Below, in pieces: positions 6,938 through 8,838 of a DNA stretch of 8,838 bases. The position numbers were made by a program, and so were the translations under genes. Every line of letters starts with the position of its first letter. The first letter of the stretch is position 1. Under the pieces are notes generated by a model. The model was not told the DNA's origin. It searched no databases and saw only the letters and a program-made list of their open reading frames with translations. Origin of the DNA: Anaerolineales bacterium UBA7227 (GTDB lineage Bacteria > Chloroflexota > Anaerolineae > Anaerolineales > Villigracilaceae); contig DKTP01000128.1 in assembly GCA_002473085.1 (NCBI GenBank), forward strand, positions 4,660 to 13,497, given 5' to 3'.

Positions 6938-7984
6938 CTAATAGAAGATGCGGACGGCGGTGCCGTAATCGCGGGAGTAGTACTTCGTGGGGAGGTCTTC
7001 CACTTTGTGCGCGGGGAGCGCCCAGCGGAAGAGCCAGCGCGCCTCGGACGAGCGCATGTTAATACAGCCGTGACTCATGGGCGTACCGAAGTTGTCGTGC
7101 CAGTAGGTGCCGTGGAAGGCGTGTCCATGCTCGGTGAAATAGGCCACCCAGGAGACGCCGGGCAGTTCATAATCGTCAATGTCCGCGACGAGGTTGCCGT
7201 TGCCCATGTGGACCGAGGGTTTTTTCTCGAAAATACGGAAGTCGCCTTTGGGCGTGACGGTGGAGATCTGTCCTGGCTTGCGCGGGAAATTGGCGCCCGA
7301 GGAGATCTTCGTCTCGAAGACGGGCTTGCCGTATTCGAGGGCGGTCAGCGTCTGGGTGGTCAGGTTGACGTCAATGCGCTTTTCCTGGAGGGGGACTTCG
7401 GGCGAGATCGGGGCGAGGTCGGGAAACGGGATCGGGCGGACGTGGAGCGACGAGACGTAGTACACGCCCGAGGCGTCGAAGACGCGGTACCAGGGGAGCG
7501 CGTCGGGGCCGTCCACGATCTGGTCCACCCAATGGACGGACTCGTAGTAGAGGCGGAGGTTCGGCTGCCAGCCGGAGCGGTTGGAATGTTGGTATGCCTG
7601 CGTGAAGGGGACGGTCACTTCCACCAGTTGGCGCGTTCCCTCCGCGAGGGCTTCAATCGGCTGGTTGTAGATGATCTTGATCTTTTGCAGATGGGCGCGG
7701 TGCATGTATCCGCCCCAGACGCGGTACCAGACGGGGTTGTACTTCGGCTCGCCGTTCACGCCTCGGACCTCCTCGTACACGCGGACGAGTTCGTCCCGAT
7801 ACCAGGCGCTGACGATCCGACTCTGGTCGCTCGGCTCCGCGTACACGCTGACCGACGAGGTGGCGACGCGCACCAATAAGGCGTCGTCGAACCGGGAGTC
7901 AAACGACAGATGCGGGGAAAACGCGAGCGATCCCAGCGCCAGGCCGCCCAGCTTTAGAAAATCCCTGCGGGAAATACTCTTCAT
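6938..7984 (-). CDS. L,D-transpeptidase (YkuD) with a twin-arginine signal
   Basis: The 348-residue exported enzyme should form 3-3 cross-links in peptidoglycan or attach molecules to it through a Cys thioester. The N-terminus MKSISRRDFLKLGGLALGSL is an almost ideal Tat signal (SRRDFLK followed by a hydrophobic stretch), so it is predicted to cross the membrane folded. Residues about 35-185 contain SH3-like segments (VYAEPSDQSRIVSAWYRDELVRVYE; WGGYMHRAHLQ) that probably bind the wall. The YkuD domain spans about 203-348, with KRIDVNLTTQTLTALEYG and the catalytic signature HGTYWHDNFG then SHGCINM, including His305 and Cys307. ATG 7984 is preferred over the TTG two codons upstream because TACAAT lies 7 nt before it. 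It is the first gene of a probable two-gene unit with the methyltransferase. Confidence 0.93.
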   Translation of the reverse strand: MKSISRRDFLKLGGLALGSLAFSPHLSFDSRFDDALLVRVATSSVSVYAEPSDQSRIVSAWYRDELVRVYEEVRGVNGEPKYNPVWYRVWGGYMHRAHLQKIKIIYNQPIEALAEGTRQLVEVTVPFTQAYQHSNRSGWQPNLRLYYESVHWVDQIVDGPDALPWYRVFDASGVYYVSSLHVRPIPFPDLAPISPEVPLQEKRIDVNLTTQTLTALEYGKPVFETKISSGANFPRKPGQISTVTPKGDFRIFEKKPSVHMGNGNLVADIDDYELPGVSWVAYFTEHGHAFHGTYWHDNFGTPMSHGCINMRSSEARWLFRWALPAHKVEDLPTKYYSRDYGTAVRIFY

Positions 7985-7991
7985 GGTCAAA

Positions 7992-7997
7992 ATTGTA
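7992..7997 (-). promoter_or_regulatory. -10 box (TACAAT) for a leaderless L,D-transpeptidase transcript
   Basis: On the - strand TACAAT ends exactly 7 nt before the ATG at 7984 and no Shine-Dalgarno site lies between. A weak TTTTAA at 17-nt spacing (8015-8020) could serve as the -35 region. The expected transcription start falls at or beside the start codon. Confidence 0.5.
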
Positions 7998-8009
7998 CCC
8001 GAAATTGTC

Positions 8010-8050
8010 TGAATTTAAAACCGCGCTGGAAAGACTCACGTGAATTTAAA
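8010..8050. repeat. Direct repeat TGAATTTAAA, two copies
   Basis: The 10-bp sequence TGAATTTAAA occurs at 8010-8019 and again at 8041-8050, with starts 31 bp apart, close to three helical turns. The pair lies just upstream of the L,D-transpeptidase -10 box, and one copy overlaps the -35 position. It could be a binding site for a regulator, or AT-rich chance similarity. The rest of 7985-8108 holds only the promoter and a terminator hairpin. Confidence 0.45.
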
Positions 8051-8054
8051 GCAA

Positions 8055-8086
8055 TCGGCCACCCTCCGCAGGCGAAGGATGGCCGA
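8055..8086 (-). terminator. Hairpin terminator of the SWIM gene
   Basis: On the - strand TCGGCCATCCTTCGC and GCGGAGGGTGGCCGA pair over 15 positions, two of them U-G, with a tight turn. The RNA then continues UUGCUUUAAAUU. It begins 22 nt after the SWIM stop codon. The two mismatched positions are G-U pairs only in - strand RNA, which supports function in that direction. The T-run is weak. Confidence 0.7.
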
Positions 8087-8108
8087 CTTCGCTTATTCAG
8101 TTGTCGGG

Positions 8109-8351
8109 TTAGGCGGGTTCGGCGACTTCGATCATATCCTTGAGCAGGATTTCGAGCGCCATGGTGTGACTGCAACGTTGGTGAGTGATAAAGAATTCGC
8201 AGTCGCATTGGAAGACGCCGTTGTCAAAACTGACGTAGTGGTCGTTGTTGGCGCCGCGGAAGGTCACGTTGAATTTATTGAAGCGGATGCGCTCGCGGTC
8301 TTCCGCATAGCGCTTAGCCTTGTCCAGTTTGCTGATCAGTCCAGAGTCCAT
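8109..8351 (-). CDS. Small SWIM zinc-finger protein
   Basis: The 80-residue protein carries a SWIM zinc-binding motif CxCx8CxH: Cys49, Cys51, Cys60 and His62 in FQCDCEFFITHQRCSHTMALE. SWIM domains bind zinc and are found in DNA- or protein-binding contexts such as SWI2/SNF2-related proteins and MuDR-type transposases. Stand-alone bacterial versions have no assigned role. The N-terminal half (residues 1-30) is rich in Lys and Arg, and residues 30-48 are probably the beta strands leading to the zinc site. There is no signal peptide or membrane segment. GGAG at 8359-8362, 7 nt before the ATG, is a clear ribosome binding site, but it is partly covered by a predicted stem. An unusually structured leader precedes the gene. 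The target of the protein is unknown. Confidence 0.85.
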   Translation of the reverse strand: MDSGLISKLDKAKRYAEDRERIRFNKFNVTFRGANNDHYVSFDNGVFQCDCEFFITHQRCSHTMALEILLKDMIEVAEPA

Positions 8352-8354
8352 ATT

Positions 8355-8381
8355 TTATCTCCTTTTCATTTTGTGAGATAA
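8355..8381 (-). promoter_or_regulatory. Stem that covers the SWIM gene ribosome binding site
   Basis: On the - strand TTATCTC (8381-8375) and GAGATAA (8361-8355) are perfect 7-bp complements around a 13-nt loop. The 3' arm includes three bases of the GGAG Shine-Dalgarno core (8362-8359) and ends 3 nt before the ATG. Pairing would reduce ribosome access. The 5' arm is made immediately after the U-tract of the upstream hairpin. The stem is short and AU-rich, so its stability is moderate. Confidence 0.5.
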
Positions 8382-8411
8382 CAAAAGGCACGCGGCAATC
8401 CGCGTGCCTTT
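8380..8411 (-). terminator. Strong terminator-type hairpin in the SWIM gene leader (candidate attenuator)
   Basis: AAAGGCACGCGG and CCGCGTGCCTTT (8411-8400 and 8395-8384 on the - strand) form a perfect 12-bp stem with a 4-nt loop, followed by TGTT so that the run reads TTTTGTT. This is an intrinsic terminator by form. It lies downstream of a good promoter (8456-8484) and only 32 nt before the SWIM start codon, so it can act as an attenuator of that gene. It could also stop transcription arriving from nadE, which ends 177 nt upstream. Confidence 0.85.
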
Positions 8412-8449
8412 CAAGATACCCAGGGCATGAAAAACTTTATCACTCGCAT
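8411..8449 (-). CDS. Putative 12-residue leader peptide before the SWIM gene
   Basis: ATG at 8449-8447 opens the ORF MRVIKFFMPWVS, ending in TGA at 8413-8411. The last base of the stop codon is the first base of the terminator-type stem. The ATG begins 6 nt after the -10 box TATACT, so the mRNA is expected to begin at or near this codon. A ribosome finishing or stalled at the stop would cover the 5' arm of the stem and prevent terminator formation. There is no run of one amino acid; Phe-Phe and Pro-Trp near the end are the notable residues. Translation is not proven. Confidence 0.45.
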   Translation of the reverse strand: MRVIKFFMPWVS

Positions 8450-8455
8450 ACTGGC

Positions 8456-8484
8456 AGTATAGTCACAATCGGCGGCAAAGTCAA
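8456..8484 (-). promoter_or_regulatory. Near-consensus sigma70 promoter of the SWIM gene, with a dyad over the -35 box
   Basis: On the - strand TTGACT (8484-8479) is followed after exactly 17 nt by TATACT (8461-8456). This is the best promoter in the window, and transcription should start near 8449. The -35 box lies inside the dyad GGCGG-N9-CCGCC (8471-8489), which could be an operator for a repressor. Between this promoter and the nadE stop (8490-8587) I see GC-rich sequence but no gene or further signal. Confidence 0.75.
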
Positions 8485-8587
8485 CCGCCAAAATCGCCGT
8501 CTATCCGCAATGTATGGGAATTGTAGGGTAGGCGGCGGGATCAGGTTCTGAATTCCAGGCGCGGCGCGTCCGGCGTCGAGCGCGGGT

Positions 8588-8838
8588 TCACATCCCCCAA
8601 TCGCGGGGATAGAGAAAATCGTAGCCGACGGTGCGGTTGCTGATCTTGGCGATGACGGGCATCATGCGCTTGAACTGGAAGCGGCGGACGCGGGCGAGGA
8701 CTTTATCCACGAAGGATGGATCGAAGCCCGCCTCCACGCATTCTTCGGGCAGGTAACGCTGGTCAACGAGGAGGTACAGGAGTTTGTCCGCTTCCTCGTA
8801 CGTGAAGCCGAGTTCGGCCTCGTCGGTCTGTCCCTGCC
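8588..8838 (-). CDS. nadE: NAD+ synthase, C-terminal part (gene continues past the window edge)
   Basis: The last 82 codons of a gene read in from the right edge of the window and end with TGA at 8590-8588. NAD+ synthase adenylates nicotinic acid adenine dinucleotide and amidates it to NAD+, the last step of NAD synthesis. The visible part has the family motif GQTDEAELGFTYEEADKLLY near its start. After a helical stretch it carries RRFQFKRMMPVIAKI and the closing TVGYDFLYPRDWGM. The ATP-binding SGGxDS loop and any amidotransferase domain would lie outside the window, so whether ammonia or glutamine is the nitrogen donor cannot be told. There is no hairpin directly after the stop; the first terminator downstream is the leader hairpin at 8380-8411. 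Confidence 0.85.
   Translation of the reverse strand, partial: QGQTDEAELGFTYEEADKLLYLLVDQRYLPEECVEAGFDPSFVDKVLARVRRFQFKRMMPVIAKISNRTVGYDFLYPRDWGM

Noticed and set aside
6188..7879. 563-codon open frame on the + strand
   Set aside because: It is antisense to the L,D-transpeptidase and the methyltransferase, both of which have clear catalytic motifs. Long mirror frames are common in GC-rich DNA, and its translation is a Val/Gly/Asp/Arg-rich sequence without a family pattern.

Overview
The window looks like a GC-rich chromosomal segment from an uncultured or poorly studied bacterium. My best guess is Chloroflexota, class Anaerolineae. That guess rests on the gene mix and style: a short archaeal/Thermotoga-like adenosylhomocysteinase, OmpR-type regulators with degenerate receivers, a tiny SWIM zinc-finger protein, a Tat-exported YkuD enzyme, and many short decayed repeats between genes. 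It is inference from memory, not a search result. There are no rRNA or tRNA genes, no CRISPR array, no insertion sequence and no phage genes.

Layout. On the + strand, 146-1244 holds a small YHS-domain protein and the formate dehydrogenase sulfurtransferase FdhD. On the - strand, 2421-1258 encodes a family-4-like glycosyltransferase that runs tail-to-tail into fdhD. A 132-bp divergent promoter region (2422-2553) separates it from a + strand pair at 2554-4845: a PfkB-family sugar/nucleoside kinase and adenosylhomocysteinase (ahcY). These two plausibly act in sequence, because AhcY splits S-adenosylhomocysteine and the kinase could consume the released nucleoside. A strong terminator follows. 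Next comes a + strand regulator (5066-5722) whose receiver domain has lost its phosphorylation residues; it is preceded by a 22-codon ORF that overlaps its start as ATGA. Its intrinsic terminator lies inside the 3' end of the convergent DNA methyltransferase gene.

The right half is on the - strand. NAD+ synthase enters from beyond the window edge and ends at 8588. A SWIM zinc-finger protein (8351-8109) has an elaborate leader. An L,D-transpeptidase with a twin-arginine signal (7984-6938) is followed after 3 nt by an orphan beta-type DNA methyltransferase (6934-5711).

Three observations deserve most attention. (1) The SWIM gene leader has a near-consensus promoter, a 12-codon leader ORF whose ATG sits almost at the predicted transcription start, a 12-bp terminator-like hairpin beginning at that ORF's stop codon, and a second 7-bp stem covering the Shine-Dalgarno sequence. 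This is the architecture of a transcription/translation attenuator. (2) Three genes have a TANAAT box exactly 7 nt before the ATG and no Shine-Dalgarno sequence, suggesting leaderless mRNAs, while other genes in the same window have clear Shine-Dalgarno sites. (3) Short repeats occur in nearly every + strand intergenic gap, and one similar tract lies in frame inside the methyltransferase, where it forms a linker.
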